Source of the DNA: JAVBMU01 sp031551755
GTDB lineage: Bacteria; Actinomycetota; Actinomycetes; Actinomycetales; Cellulomonadaceae
Reading direction: 5' to 3'
DNA length: 64,000 nucleotides
Assembly: GCA_031551755.1 (NCBI GenBank)
Contig: JAVBNE010000069.1
Span: forward strand, 3,463-67,462
The notes beneath the pieces were generated by a model. The model did not search any database. It worked only from the letters and a program-made list of their open reading frames with translations, and was not told where the DNA came from. Positions 34,872 to 44,025 of this stretch are shown piece by piece. Every line of letters starts with the position of its first letter. Position 1 is the stretch's first letter. The translations under genes were made by a program, and so were the position numbers.

Positions 34872-35855
34872 TCATGAGGTTGGTGACGCGGGCGTGGACG
34901 CGGGTGGCTGGTGGTTGGCCGCGGCAGTCGAGTGTGGTCGATGGTAGTCGAAGTGAACGTTCCAGACGGCGATCGCCTCGGCTCGTTCGGTTTCCGAGTG
35001 CCAGGTGCGGGTGGGGAGTTCTTCGGCCAGGATCCGGTTGCGCGGCTCGACTTTCCCACTGTGGCGGGGTGTGTAGGGCCGGGTGCGTTGGTGACGGGAA
35101 GCTGTGACCAGGACGGTGGTGGCGAAGTCGACGGCGCGGTAGTTGGCACCGTTGTCGGTGTCAACCCGGGTGATGCGGGTGATGCCATGCGCGGCGAAGA
35201 ACGCTGCTGCGCGATGCCAGAACCCGATCGTGGTCACGGCGGTCTCGTCCGCGAGGGGTTCGGTGTACGCCATCCGAGAGTAGCCATCGACTGCGCGGTG
35301 CAGGTACACGTACCCGCCCCTGGCTCCCTTCGTTTCGCCCGCACGAGGCGGCGCGCTTGGTTTGAGTCGCGCCCGTCGGCGCGCGTTCCGCCGCTGCCAG
35401 GGATGCGCCCGACCTTGACGTCCATATGGATCATGGGACCGGGGTAGCGGGCCACGATCGGACCCGGTTGACTGTTCGATACACCTGTCGGGTCCAAGTA
35501 CCGGCACTTGTTGATCCCAAGGCGTACCAGCCACCGCCCGACCGTGCGCGGGGCGACCTAGATGCACCCAGCCGCGAGTTCGTGGGCGATCCCGGAAGTG
35601 GACCACTTGTGTGCCCAACGCAGCTCCTCGATCCCTGGCTACGACCACCGCAGGCGTCACCGTCGGCTGGCGGACCGGTTCACTGCCGCGATCGACCGAG
35701 GCGGCTTCACCACCTGCGAGGTAGCGGGCGCACCACTTCGACAAACACCTGCCGGGACACACCGACATCGGCCGCCACATGCGCGATCGCGCAACGCGCA
35801 CAACGCCGGATCAATCGCAAGCACCCTTCAGGACTCAACGGGCGTCACGGTGAGG
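34872..35855 (-). pseudogene. Decayed IS481-family transposase
   Basis: The parts of one transposase lie in different minus-strand frames. HTH remnants AIAHVAADVGVSRQVF and RYLAGGEAASVDRGSEP are near 35700-35830. PGPMIHMDVKVGRIPGSGG (first catalytic Asp) is near 35420. A longer intact C-terminal part has GYVYLHRAVDGYSRMAYTE, RITRVDTDNGANY (second Asp), GKVEPRNRILAEE (Glu) and VHFDYHRPHS, ending at 34872. At least three frameshifts make it inactive. Terminal repeats were not recognised. Confidence 0.85.
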
Positions 35856-36727
35856 CGCGAGGGGTAGGCCCTTTCGGCGGACGGTTCTAGGAGTACTCCC
35901 ATCCTGCCGCAGGGACCTACCCCTCCCCCACACCCCCACGTCACCGAACGACCCACAACACCCAGTCTTCGTCCGCAGCGGCCCGGGCGGACAAGGGTCG
36001 AGTTGAAGGCACCTTCCCGTCAATGACGATCGCCGACCGGCTCGCGTGAGGGTAGGTCATCGGGATGGACCTCGACGCAGGCCGCCCTCAAGACGCACCC
36101 ACTTCACCGCGCATTCCACACTCTGATTCGCCATCATCGTTTCCAGTCATAGCCGAACAGCGCAACAGAATGGAAAGAGGAAGGACGGTCGGGCGAGATC
36201 ACGCTCGGACTGACAGAAGCTGGCAGCGCGTTCTCGGCGCGACCCTGAAGAGCCGCTTTTAGCAACCCTTGGTGGGGGGCCTCCGCGACACATTGTCATC
36301 CTGGCTCCTTCGCCAATCGACACCGCCTGGGAGAGATGGCGTCGAGCTCGCGCGACTCTCCATCGCTACGCTCAGCACGATCAGGCCATATGGTGCCCGT
36401 GCAAGGACCAGGAGCTCCCCGCCATGCGGCACATCGAAAGCCCGTGCCTTCTTCGATCCTCGGGATCGCTGTCAGCTCAGCGGTGGGCGTGACGAGCCAC
36501 CCCGGGACCTGGGTGCCTCGAATGTTTCGGGCCAGCAGTTCTTACCCCTTGATGATGGAGCTTGAAGGTCTTCATAGGCTCGACCGAGCTCGCTCTCCAG
36601 CCGTCTCGTCCCATGCTCATCGGTCAGGTTCAACAGACCCTCACCGATGGAGGGCGTCGAAGCCGGAACCCACGGTGGCTCCGCCGCCCAGGCGTAGGTC
36701 CACCTCACCATTGCTCGTCCGACCACT

Positions 36728-36743
36728 GGTTTCACGTGAAACA
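36728..36743. promoter_or_regulatory. parS site (one mismatch)
   Basis: GGTTTCACGTGAAACA; the 14-bp core GTTTCACGTGAAAC is perfect. Confidence 0.9.
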
Positions 36744-36924
36744 CGGACGCTCGTGTGACGGTCGATGTCCGAGGCGAGCGGAAATGACAGGACTCTCAGT
36801 GGCAGCGCGGCGCAACACGGGTCTTCAGTCGGCGCGTAGGAAGATCGACGGTCAGTTGGTCGGCCGGGGTCACTCCCGATCGCGGTGCAACTCTTACCAC
36901 AGAATGAAGCCCACTCCCTGAGCA

Positions 36925-36940
36925 TGTTTCACGTGGAACG
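36925..36940. promoter_or_regulatory. parS-like site (two mismatches)
   Basis: TGTTTCACGTGGAACG, a common weaker ParB-site variant, 182 bp after the start of the previous site. Confidence 0.75.
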
Positions 36941-37557
36941 CCAGTTGCTCTCCCGATCGCGCACTCGATCGAGCGATACGGGAGAAGTGAACAGCGGCGT
37001 TCCCCGGAGCCGTCTGTCGTACTCTCAACCGACCTTCCGAGGAACCACTCCCCCGCGCCCTGACATGGTCTTCGGGGACACCCCTCACCGACCTGGGTAG
37101 CAGTGATCCGATCACTGGTAGGCCGGTGAACCCCCAGGCCAAGGTTCTCTGAGGTGACGTGGTTCGGCTCGTGCAACGCGCGATCCACCTACTGAAGCCT
37201 CTGGTGGGAATCTCGCCATCAAGACTCGTTGAGCTAACCATCCCCTTTGGTGTTCGCACTCCACATGAGGGTGCGAAGAGCGCTGAGCCTCAACGCCTAC
37301 ACCTTTGCTGCGCGGCCGCCACAGGACCGACACATCCGGGCCCTCGTGGCCCAGGCCGCGCATCGAGACGCCATACCCCAAAGACGGGAGCGCGTGCAGC
37401 CGACAAGGCACCCGCACCCACAGATTAGACCGCTCCGTGTAACGAGTGCCTTGCCCACCACCCCGGTACCCACGTCATCCCCACTCCACGCGGCTGCCCG
37501 TCTTCCTGCCCTCCCGGCCTCCGCACCTGCGCACCTGCGCACGGCACCGGATACACC

Positions 37558-37585
37558 GGAGGGTCCTGCCTTGGCAGGACCCTCC
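37558..37585. terminator. Hairpin downstream of parB
   Basis: GGAGGGTCCTGCC (37558-37570) pairs with GGCAGGACCCTCC (37573-37585), a 13-bp stem with a minimal loop, 68 bp beyond the parB stop. It is the probable end of the minus-strand rpmH-to-parB transcript. Confidence 0.8.
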
Positions 37586-37652
37586 GAGCGAGTCGGAAGC
37601 ATTCTCCTCTGACGAACCGCCGATCTCGAACTCGGAAGGCTCGGTGGTACTG

Positions 37653-38990
37653 CTACTTCCGAAGCAAGCCCGGATCCTCCGGCGCCATTAGATCCAGGAT
37701 CCGGTTTAGGTCCTCCACCGACGCGAACTCGACCGTGAGCTTCCCCTTGCTCTTGCCGAGATCAACCCGGACCCGGGTCTCGAATCGATCAGAGAGGCGA
37801 CTGGCGAGCTCGTCGACGGCAGCGGAACGCTGGCCGGCGCGAGGCTCACGAGCTGGCTTCTTCTCCTCGCCACCACCGAGCGCAACGATCTCCTCGGTTG
37901 CCCGAACCGATAGGCCTTCCGCCACTATCCGCTGAGCGAGACGCTCAATCTGCGCGCCATCCGTCAGCCCCAACAAGGCACGAGCATGGCCCGCGGTGAT
38001 CACCCCAGCCGCAACTCGTCGCTGAACCAACGGAGGGAGCCGCAGCAGGCGGAGCGTGTTCGAGATCTGCGGACGACTACGTGAGATTCTGTCAGCGAGT
38101 TCCTCATGCGTGCATCCGAAGTCGTCCAACAGCTGCCGATAGGCCGCCGCCTCCTCCAGCGGATTTAGTGCGCTGCGGTGGAGGTTCTCCAATAGCGCAT
38201 CGCGTAGGAGGTCTCCGTCCTCTGTCTCCCGAATGATCGCGGGGATCGTGGCGAGTTCAGCGGCCTTGGTCGCCCGCCACCGCCGTTCACCCATAATGAG
38301 CTCGTACTGGCCACTCTCCCCAGCGACCTTGCGGACCACAACCGGCTGGAGAACGCCGATCTCCTTGATCGAGCCGACCAGCTCTTCCAGCTCACCGTCG
38401 TCGAAGTTAGTGCGTGGCTGCCTCGGGTTCGGCCGGATCGAGTCCGTGGGCAGCTCAGCGAAAGTCGCACCCGGTACCGGGACGAGATCGGACGCCTCCC
38501 CGCCCCCGGCGCCAGCACCCTCGCCGCCGACCGCCGAAACCTCGCCAGTTGACGTAGACCGAACTCTTGACTCACCACGATCGTCTGGCGTCGGTGACGC
38601 GGCATTTGGCACCGTGGCGGCCGTGACCGGCTCCGTGGCCACTGCCACCGAACCAGCGGCCGACGCGCCCACACCCCCTCCGCTGATCACCGAGGGTCGA
38701 TCAGCAACAGCCGCGCGATCCGCCATCACAATCGGCTTCACCGAAACACGTCCACCGGAGCGTCCGCTACCGCGGTCAACGTCGACGTTGACATTTCCGG
38801 ACGCGGTTGAGCGAGCGCCGATGGCCGCGGCGTCGACAGCTGCAGTTGTGGCCATCCCCTCGCTCGATGAACCCTTCTCAGCACCCTTTTCCCCGTCCGA
38901 GAAGAAGACATCCACGGGACGTTTCCCCTCAGGGCCGGTCGGAATTAGAGCACCGAGCCCTCGTCCCAATCCACGCCGCTTCTCGCTCAT
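37653..38990 (-). CDS. parB: Chromosome-partitioning protein ParB
   Basis: 445 residues. A CTP-dependent DNA clamp that loads at parS and organises the origin region. The start MSEKRRGLGRGLGALIP is characteristic. A long low-complexity linker of about 150 residues (Ala/Ser/Val/Thr-rich) is unusual in length. The ParB N-terminal domain follows: IRPNPRQPRTNFDD, the CTP-binding GERRWRATKAAELATIPAIIRE and ENLHRSALNPLEEAAAYRQL. The parS-reading HTH is HEELADRISRSRPQISNTLRLL, and a C-terminal dimerisation domain completes the protein. It overlaps parA by four bases. Six matching parS sites occur in this window. Confidence 0.97.
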   Translation of the reverse strand: MSEKRRGLGRGLGALIPTGPEGKRPVDVFFSDGEKGAEKGSSSEGMATTAAVDAAAIGARSTASGNVNVDVDRGSGRSGGRVSVKPIVMADRAAVADRPSVISGGGVGASAAGSVAVATEPVTAATVPNAASPTPDDRGESRVRSTSTGEVSAVGGEGAGAGGGEASDLVPVPGATFAELPTDSIRPNPRQPRTNFDDGELEELVGSIKEIGVLQPVVVRKVAGESGQYELIMGERRWRATKAAELATIPAIIRETEDGDLLRDALLENLHRSALNPLEEAAAYRQLLDDFGCTHEELADRISRSRPQISNTLRLLRLPPLVQRRVAAGVITAGHARALLGLTDGAQIERLAQRIVAEGLSVRATEEIVALGGGEEKKPAREPRAGQRSAAVDELASRLSDRFETRVRVDLGKSKGKLTVEFASVEDLNRILDLMAPEDPGLLRK

Positions 38991-40204
38991 CCAACTTCCT
39001 CACGTTCGATCTGAACGGCGTAGCCGTCGGCCACTTCGTCTTCCAGCAGAACCTCATCACCCTGGCCGAAGACGGCATCGATGGGTGTGAGATGAGCACC
39101 GCGCTCCGCGAGTTCGCGCGCCGCTTCCAAGTAGGCAAGTGCGCCAGTCGATCCCGGGTCGTACGTCACCACCGTCTGTCCATGGCTCGGGGCCTCGGAG
39201 ATACGCACCGACCGCGGCACGCTTGTCCGTAGCGTCTGCTCTGGGAAGTGTTCGCGCACCTCCGCGGCGACCTGCTGCGCAAGGTTCGTCCGCCCGTCAT
39301 ACATGGTGAGCAAGATGCTGGAGAGATGCAGGCCTGGGTTGAGATGGGCCTTGATCATCTCGATCGTCTTCAAGAGCTGGCTCAGACCCTCGAGCGCGTA
39401 GTACTCGCACTGAATCGGGATCAGCACTTCGCGCCCGGTGACGAAGGCATTGACAGTCAGCAGCCCAAGGCTGGGCGGGCAGTCGACGAACACATAGTCG
39501 ATCTGGTCGTGACCGGCCGCGACACGACTCTCCAGGTACTCGTCGACAGCCCGCCGGAGGCGAGTTTCACGTGAAACCAGCGAGACGAGTTCGATCTCGG
39601 CGCCGGACAGATCGATAGTGGCGGGTACACACCAGAGAGTTGGGATCTCCGGACACTGCTGTACAGCCCTGGCCAGCGGTGCGCCTTCGACTAGTACTTC
39701 GTAGACCGACGCTGTACCGGCCCGATGCTCGACACCCAGGGCCGTCGAGGCATTGCCCTGCGGATCGTTGTCGATCACGAGCACGTTCAGACCAGACTGG
39801 GCAAGCCCTGCCGCCAGGTTAACCGTGGTCGTCGTCTTACCGACGCCACCCTTCTGGTTCGCCACCGTGATGATCCTCGTATGGCTCGGCCGTGGGAACC
39901 GCTGCCCGTGGAGCTCGATGCGTCGCCGGGCATCGATCGCCAACTGTGCAGCCAAAGGCGTTGAGTCGTCCATCTCGGGGAGGCTGGCGACTATCTCCGC
40001 TCGCTCGACATCGGCAGCCTCGGGGGCCTCATCACCCCCTGAAGCTTCGGGCGGTGAGACCCGAATCCGATCCGCAAAGCCGTCACCCGACCATACAGGG
40101 CTGTCCGTCACGCTCGTCTCCTCCATTGGTGCGTTTCGACGGCCCCGGCCCAGTCGGAGCGCATCCATTGCACGCCCCCACATCTGACCACGTTCCGCCG
40201 CCAT
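38987..40204 (-). CDS. parA: Chromosome-partitioning ATPase ParA (Soj)
   Basis: 405 residues if started at the ATG at 40204, which overlaps the rsmG stop (TGATG); a shorter start at the ATG at 40126 is possible. After a variable N-terminal 110 residues comes the deviant Walker A IITVANQKGGVGKTTTTVNLA, DNDPQGNASTALG, the Walker B-like YVFVDCPPSLGLLTVNAF and PIQCEYYALEGLSQL. With ParB it moves the replicated origins. A parS site (39563-39578) lies within the coding sequence, where the palindrome encodes VSRET. Confidence 0.96.
   Translation of the reverse strand: MAAERGQMWGRAMDALRLGRGRRNAPMEETSVTDSPVWSGDGFADRIRVSPPEASGGDEAPEAADVERAEIVASLPEMDDSTPLAAQLAIDARRRIELHGQRFPRPSHTRIITVANQKGGVGKTTTTVNLAAGLAQSGLNVLVIDNDPQGNASTALGVEHRAGTASVYEVLVEGAPLARAVQQCPEIPTLWCVPATIDLSGAEIELVSLVSRETRLRRAVDEYLESRVAAGHDQIDYVFVDCPPSLGLLTVNAFVTGREVLIPIQCEYYALEGLSQLLKTIEMIKAHLNPGLHLSSILLTMYDGRTNLAQQVAAEVREHFPEQTLRTSVPRSVRISEAPSHGQTVVTYDPGSTGALAYLEAARELAERGAHLTPIDAVFGQGDEVLLEDEVADGYAVQIEREEVG
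39563..39578. promoter_or_regulatory. parS site inside parA
   Basis: AGTTTCACGTGAAACC; the 14-bp core is perfect, with the outer pair changed. Confidence 0.88.
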
Positions 40205-40881
40205 CAAGTGTGCCGCACAATCCGGAGGACCGTGGTGCTCTCCACACCCGGAAACGATGTGACCTGCAGGATCTCTGGAAAACTGCCTCCAAGTTTCCGC
40301 ACAGCGCGTGATGCGGGCGGAATCTCGTCACCTACGTTGCGCCCCTTGAGTGCCACCATCTCGCCACCTTTGCGCACTAAAGGAAGACATATCCGAACAA
40401 GCTTCTCAAGGGCTGCGACCGCCCTAGAGGTCACCGCATCACACTCCCACGCCCCATGGAACTCCTCCGCTCTACCTCGGCAGACCTCGACGTTCTGCAA
40501 CCCCATCTCACCCGAGGCCAGCCTCAGCCAGTCACAGCGACGCTCCATCGGTTCGACCAATCGGAAATCGGTTCCAGGCAACATTGCCGCCGCCACCAGC
40601 CCGGGGAAGCCAGCACCCGAACCGACATCCGCCACGGTCCCGCTCATCGGAAGACACTGCACGACCGCCGCCGAGTTCAGCAGATGTCGCACCCACAAAC
40701 GGGGCAACTCTCGCGGACCTATCAGCCCTCGCAGTTCACCTTGTTCCGCCAGTAGCTTCGCGAAAGCAGCAACAGGCTCATACGCGTCACCGAAGTACCC
40801 CTGAAGGTCCTTCGTACTCACCGCCGCATCGGACGGCCCATCGAGCGTGATCATCGACGTGCTCCTCGTCATCTCGAGCAC
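40204..40881 (-). CDS. rsmG: 16S rRNA (guanine-N7) methyltransferase RsmG
   Basis: 225 residues. It methylates G527 of 16S rRNA using SAM, and loss gives low-level streptomycin resistance. The Rossmann SAM-binding motif is VADVGSGAGFPGLVAA, preceded by WVRHLLNSAAV. Further family blocks are EPMERRCDWLRLASGEMGL, VTSRAVAALEKLVRICLPLV and GGEMVALKGRN. The start may be the ATG at 40881 or 40869 (MTRSTSM). A parS site begins three bases upstream of the 40881 start. Standard member of the rpmH-rnpA-yidD-yidC-jag-rsmG-parAB block. Confidence 0.95.
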   Translation of the reverse strand: MLEMTRSTSMITLDGPSDAAVSTKDLQGYFGDAYEPVAAFAKLLAEQGELRGLIGPRELPRLWVRHLLNSAAVVQCLPMSGTVADVGSGAGFPGLVAAAMLPGTDFRLVEPMERRCDWLRLASGEMGLQNVEVCRGRAEEFHGAWECDAVTSRAVAALEKLVRICLPLVRKGGEMVALKGRNVGDEIPPASRAVRKLGGSFPEILQVTSFPGVESTTVLRIVRHT

Positions 40882-40883
40882 AT

Positions 40884-40899
40884 CGTTTCACGTGAAACA
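40884..40899. promoter_or_regulatory. parS site just upstream of rsmG
   Basis: CGTTTCACGTGAAACA with a perfect 14-bp core, immediately before the rsmG start in the jag-rsmG gap. Confidence 0.9.
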
Positions 40900-40983
40900 G
40901 GCTCTCCTACACATCCGTCTCGGCGTGGCCGCATAGAAACACCCCCCGCGCTCAAGGCACGAGGGGCGTTGGGCGGAATTCCG

Positions 40984-41532
40984 TCACAAAGGATAGATGA
41001 CGACAAACCTATGCGGATCTACGCCCTCCGAATCGCTCCGAAGTCCGGCAGCCGCAACGGCATCGTGTACCACCTTGCGCTCGAACGCATTCATCGGTTC
41101 CAGTGAGGCCTTCGTCGCCGTCGAACGCACCTGCTCGATCGCGTCCTCGGCAACCACCGTCAGCTGTGCGCGACGCTCGGCACGGAACCCCGCGATGTCC
41201 AGCATCAACCGACTCCGGTCACCGGTGCGAGTCTGCACAGCGAGACGGGTCAATTCTTGCAGAGCATCGAGAACCGAACCTTCGCGGCCTACCAGGGCCT
41301 GAAGGGACTGCGTGTCGTCTGCCACGATCTCCACCGCTGCCCGACCATGTTCGACGTCGATATCGATATCACCGTCCAGGTCAGCGATATCTAGTAGCTC
41401 CTCGAGGTAGTCCGCAGCGATCTCGCCTTCCTCTTCCAGGCGTTTGTTATCACTACCGCGGTGCCGGGTCGAATCTACCGCTGTCACCGACTCCGACTGC
41501 TCTTCGTCGGCCGGGTTATCCATGGACCTCAT
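40984..41532 (-). CDS. jag: Jag/KhpB-type RNA-binding protein (KH and R3H)
   Basis: 182 residues. An acidic N-terminal 40 residues precedes a KH-like domain (AVEIVADDTQSLQALVGREGSVLDALQELTRLAVQ with G-R-E-G in the GxxG position). The C-terminal R3H domain has EPMNAFERKVVHDAVAA. It binds RNA and is linked to cell division and wall synthesis in Gram-positive bacteria. Start ATG at 41532 with GGGAGA upstream. Always found between yidC and rsmG in this block. Confidence 0.93.
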   Translation of the reverse strand: MRSMDNPADEEQSESVTAVDSTRHRGSDNKRLEEEGEIAADYLEELLDIADLDGDIDIDVEHGRAAVEIVADDTQSLQALVGREGSVLDALQELTRLAVQTRTGDRSRLMLDIAGFRAERRAQLTVVAEDAIEQVRSTATKASLEPMNAFERKVVHDAVAAAGLRSDSEGVDPHRFVVIYPL

Positions 41533-41574
41533 CAGCTCTCCCTTGCGTCGGCAGTCGAGGCCGACCAGTGTCGA

Positions 41575-42780
41575 CTACTTCTTCTTCGGCTTCTTGCGTG
41601 CGTTTCCGGACGAGTCGGCGGGCCGCCCTTTCGCACCACCGGCCCCTGAACCACCACCTTTGGCAGCGCCACCGCCCCCTTGCTTACCCCTTGCCGTCTT
41701 CGCACCACCGCTCTTCGCGGAGGACTCACCCTTCTGGGCCGGTACCGACTTCTCCTCAGTCGAATCCTGCGCCGGCGACTCATCCTTCGGCTGGCTACTG
41801 TGGGCCGCAGCGGCGCCGGCGGCGGCAACCGCACGAACACCACCGGCCGGACCCTTCTGCCGGTTCTTGCGCTTCGGTTGCACCCGCTGACCCCTGGGGG
41901 CCTCGACCTCTGGCTCTGCCTCCGCGACGATCCCCTTCGCAGCCGCCTTACGCTCCTTACGAGCCCGCTGCAGTCGCTCGGCTTCGGAACCGGGAGCGGG
42001 CATCCGGCGGATCGTGTAGAACTGCTGCCCCATCGACCACAGGTTGGTCGTCGTCCAGTAGACCAACACACCGACCGGGAAGTTCACCCCGGACACCGCG
42101 AAGATGAAGGGGAAGACGTAGAGCATCATCTTCTGCGTCGAGGCCATTGGCCCTTCAAGGGCGGCCTTCGGCATGTTCTTCATCGTCAGCTGCCGCTGCG
42201 TGAAGAAGGTCGTCGCGCACATCGCGATGATCAGGATGCCGATGACGATCTTGCTCTGGGTGCTCTCGGTCTTGAGGAAGATGTCGGAGAGCTGCGCACC
42301 GAAGACAGTGGATGTCTCGATGTTCTTGGCGACCTCTTTGGTGATCGGACCCAAGGGGTCTTGAGTTCCCTCGGAGATCTTCTTCAACGAGTTCAGCACG
42401 CGGAACAGCGCGAAGAAGATGGGTGACTGAGCCAGGATCGGCAAACACGAGGCGAACGGATTCGTGTTGTGCTTGCGGTACAGCTCCATCGTCTCGCGAC
42501 TCAGAGCCTCCCTGGAGGCTGGGTCGCTCTTTCCCTTGTACTTCTTCTGAATCGCTTGCATCTCGGGTTGGATCAGCTGCATCCCCCGGGAGGCCTTGAT
42601 CTGCTTGAAGAAGAGCGGAATCAGCAGTATCCGGATGATGATCACCAGGCCGACGATCGACAGCACCCAGGCCGGCCCGGCGCCGTCGGAGAACCCGAAG
42701 AACATCAGCACCTGGTGACACAAGTACATCAACCAGGAGACGAGCCACTCGATCGGGTAGAGGATCTTGAACAAGTCCAT
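41575..42780 (-). CDS. yidC: Membrane protein insertase YidC
   Basis: 401 residues. It inserts and folds membrane proteins with or without Sec. It has five TM regions: the first at about 10-32, a second at 38-58 (GPAWVLSIVGLVIIIRILLIPL), then SCLPILAQSPIFFALFRVL, IVIGILIIAMCATTFFTQRQL and MLYVFPFIFAVSGVNFPVGVLVYW. The cytoplasmic coiled loop MQLIQPEMQAIQKKYKGKSD is conserved. The C-terminal 100 residues are a basic Gly/Ala/Lys-rich tail ending RKKPKKK, which may bind ribosomes. 27 bp after yidD. Confidence 0.96.
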   Translation of the reverse strand: MDLFKILYPIEWLVSWLMYLCHQVLMFFGFSDGAGPAWVLSIVGLVIIIRILLIPLFFKQIKASRGMQLIQPEMQAIQKKYKGKSDPASREALSRETMELYRKHNTNPFASCLPILAQSPIFFALFRVLNSLKKISEGTQDPLGPITKEVAKNIETSTVFGAQLSDIFLKTESTQSKIVIGILIIAMCATTFFTQRQLTMKNMPKAALEGPMASTQKMMLYVFPFIFAVSGVNFPVGVLVYWTTTNLWSMGQQFYTIRRMPAPGSEAERLQRARKERKAAAKGIVAEAEPEVEAPRGQRVQPKRKNRQKGPAGGVRAVAAAGAAAAHSSQPKDESPAQDSTEEKSVPAQKGESSAKSGGAKTARGKQGGGGAAKGGGSGAGGAKGRPADSSGNARKKPKKK

Positions 42781-42807
42781 GCGGGGTAACTCCTCAACGT
42801 CGTGCGT

Positions 42808-43155
42808 TCACGACGCGCTGTCGGGCTGGGACGGATGGGTATGCCGGGCGGGCGGCACGTCGTCGACGCCGCCCAGGCTCCACGGGTTACAGCGCAAGAG
42901 CCGCCACAACGCCAAGCCTGTCCCCCTCAGCGCCCCGTGACGCCGAATAGCCGTCACCGCGTAGGAGGAACATGACGGGTAGTACTTGCACGTGGGTCCG
43001 GTCATCGGCGAGATGACTCGTTGATAACCGCGCAACAGCCCGATCAGGACGACGGCGGGCAGTCGGCGGACAGTGTCCAGGAGGCGCTTCAGCAGCGGTC
43101 TGCCGGTAGGCGAACCGTCGTCGTCGATGCCGACCCGAATGTCCACCTGCGTCAT
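42808..43155 (-). CDS. yidD: Membrane protein insertion efficiency factor YidD
   Basis: 115 residues. Core RLPAVVLIGLLRGYQRVISPMTGPTCKYYPSCSSYAVTAIRRHGALRGTGLALWRLLRCNPW, with three conserved Cys in the CKYYPSCSSY and RCNPW motifs. Basic N-terminus and Pro/His-rich tail. Its ATG overlaps the rnpA stop (ATGA). Confidence 0.96.
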   Translation of the reverse strand: MTQVDIRVGIDDDGSPTGRPLLKRLLDTVRRLPAVVLIGLLRGYQRVISPMTGPTCKYYPSCSSYAVTAIRRHGALRGTGLALWRLLRCNPWSLGGVDDVPPARHTHPSQPDSAS

Positions 43156-43520
43156 GATTGCGAACCTGCCCGTTCAGTCCACCGCGCGACGGCCGTCTCC
43201 AGCCCTCGGCCGAGATCCCGGTCAAGGCTATCGAAAGCTGCCGATGCAGCGGCCGGCAACGCACGCACGACAACACGCGCGTGGGCCGGGAGCGAGGTTA
43301 ATCGTTCGCAGGTCGCCGCCCGCAACCGTCGTTTGACGGCATTGCGCGCGACCGCGTTACCGACAGCCCTGGAAACCACGAAGCCGACCTGTGCCGACGC
43401 CTCGCCGTCGAGGTCCGCCGCCAGATGGACGACCAGCGTCGACCGGCCCGCGCGCACACCGCGCCGCACCGCCCGCTCGAAGTCGACGGAACGGCGCATC
43501 CTGTGCGCCGCGGGAAGCAC
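43152..43520 (-). CDS. rnpA: Ribonuclease P protein component
   Basis: 122 residues from GTG at 43520, two bases after the rpmH stop. It is the protein subunit that helps the RNase P RNA bind and cleave pre-tRNA 5' leaders. Motifs: VLPAAHRMRRSVDFERAVRRGVRAG, QVGFVVSRAVGNAVARNAVKRRLR (the RNR box) and VVRALPAAASAAFDSLDRDL. The frame stays open far upstream, but that part overlaps rpmH antisense-like and is not real. Confidence 0.95.
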   Translation of the reverse strand: MLPAAHRMRRSVDFERAVRRGVRAGRSTLVVHLAADLDGEASAQVGFVVSRAVGNAVARNAVKRRLRAATCERLTSLPAHARVVVRALPAAASAAFDSLDRDLGRGLETAVARWTERAGSQS

Positions 43521-43522
43521 GC

Positions 43523-43660
43523 TCAGGCAGAGAGTTCGCTGCGGCCCTTGCGCCGCCGCGCAGCCAAAATCGCGCGGCCCGCACGGGTGCGCATGCGCAG
43601 CCGGAAGCCGTGGGTCTTGGCACGCCGACGGTTGTTCGGCTGGAAAGTCCGCTTGCTCAC
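43523..43660 (-). CDS. rpmH: 50S ribosomal protein L34
   Basis: 45 residues, GTG start at 43660. Sequence begins VSKRTFQPNNRRRAKTHGFR and ends RRRKGRSELSA, the full L34 pattern with many Arg/Lys. First gene of the rpmH-rnpA-yidD-yidC-jag-rsmG-parA-parB operon, divergent from dnaA. Confidence 0.97.
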   Translation of the reverse strand: MSKRTFQPNNRRRAKTHGFRLRMRTRAGRAILAARRRKGRSELSA

Positions 43661-44025
43661 GAGATGCTCCAAGAACGTCGGGGATGTACACCGTCAGGTT
43701 CCTCGACGATGCCGGTCGAACCATGGCGGTCCGAAAGTCTGCTACCACTCACTGGCGTTTCCGAGCGTAGGCGCGCGGAAGCTGCCTGAGCGGCTGTCCG
43801 ACGTTACGCCGTGAACCCCCGGTCGGTCAAACGGACCGGGGGCGTACGAGCCAGCCATCTCACCAGCGCTGATCGTGTCCCGCCACTCAGATTCGCAGAC
43901 CACAGCCTGTGGACAACTATGTGGACGACGCGAAACGTGGCACGATCTCCTCACGCCCCCTTGCTTGCCAGCGAAGGGCGGACCTGTGGGCAGCATGTTC
44001 CGCAACCAGCCATGTGAGGACGAAC
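43661..44025. other. rpmH-dnaA intergenic region, left part of oriC
   Basis: Two DnaA boxes in reverse orientation: TGTGGACAA at 43908-43916 and TGTGGACGA at 43920-43928. A 9-bp hairpin CCCCCGGTC (43816-43824) / GACCGGGGG (43834-43842) precedes them. The region also holds the divergent promoters of rpmH and dnaA, so DnaA autoregulation through these boxes is likely. Confidence 0.8.

Larger units (their letters stand above)
35856..37652. other. 1.8-kb gene-poor region with two parS-like sites
   Basis: No credible gene on either strand. It contains parS-like sites at 36728 and 36925 and the hairpin after parB at 37558. The rest is unexplained spacer between the IS481 remnant and parB. Confidence 0.55.

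Noticed and set aside
43521..43748. N-terminal extension of rnpA through the rpmH region
   Set aside because: It overlaps rpmH in another frame; the conserved RnpA start VLPAAHRMRRS is at 43520.
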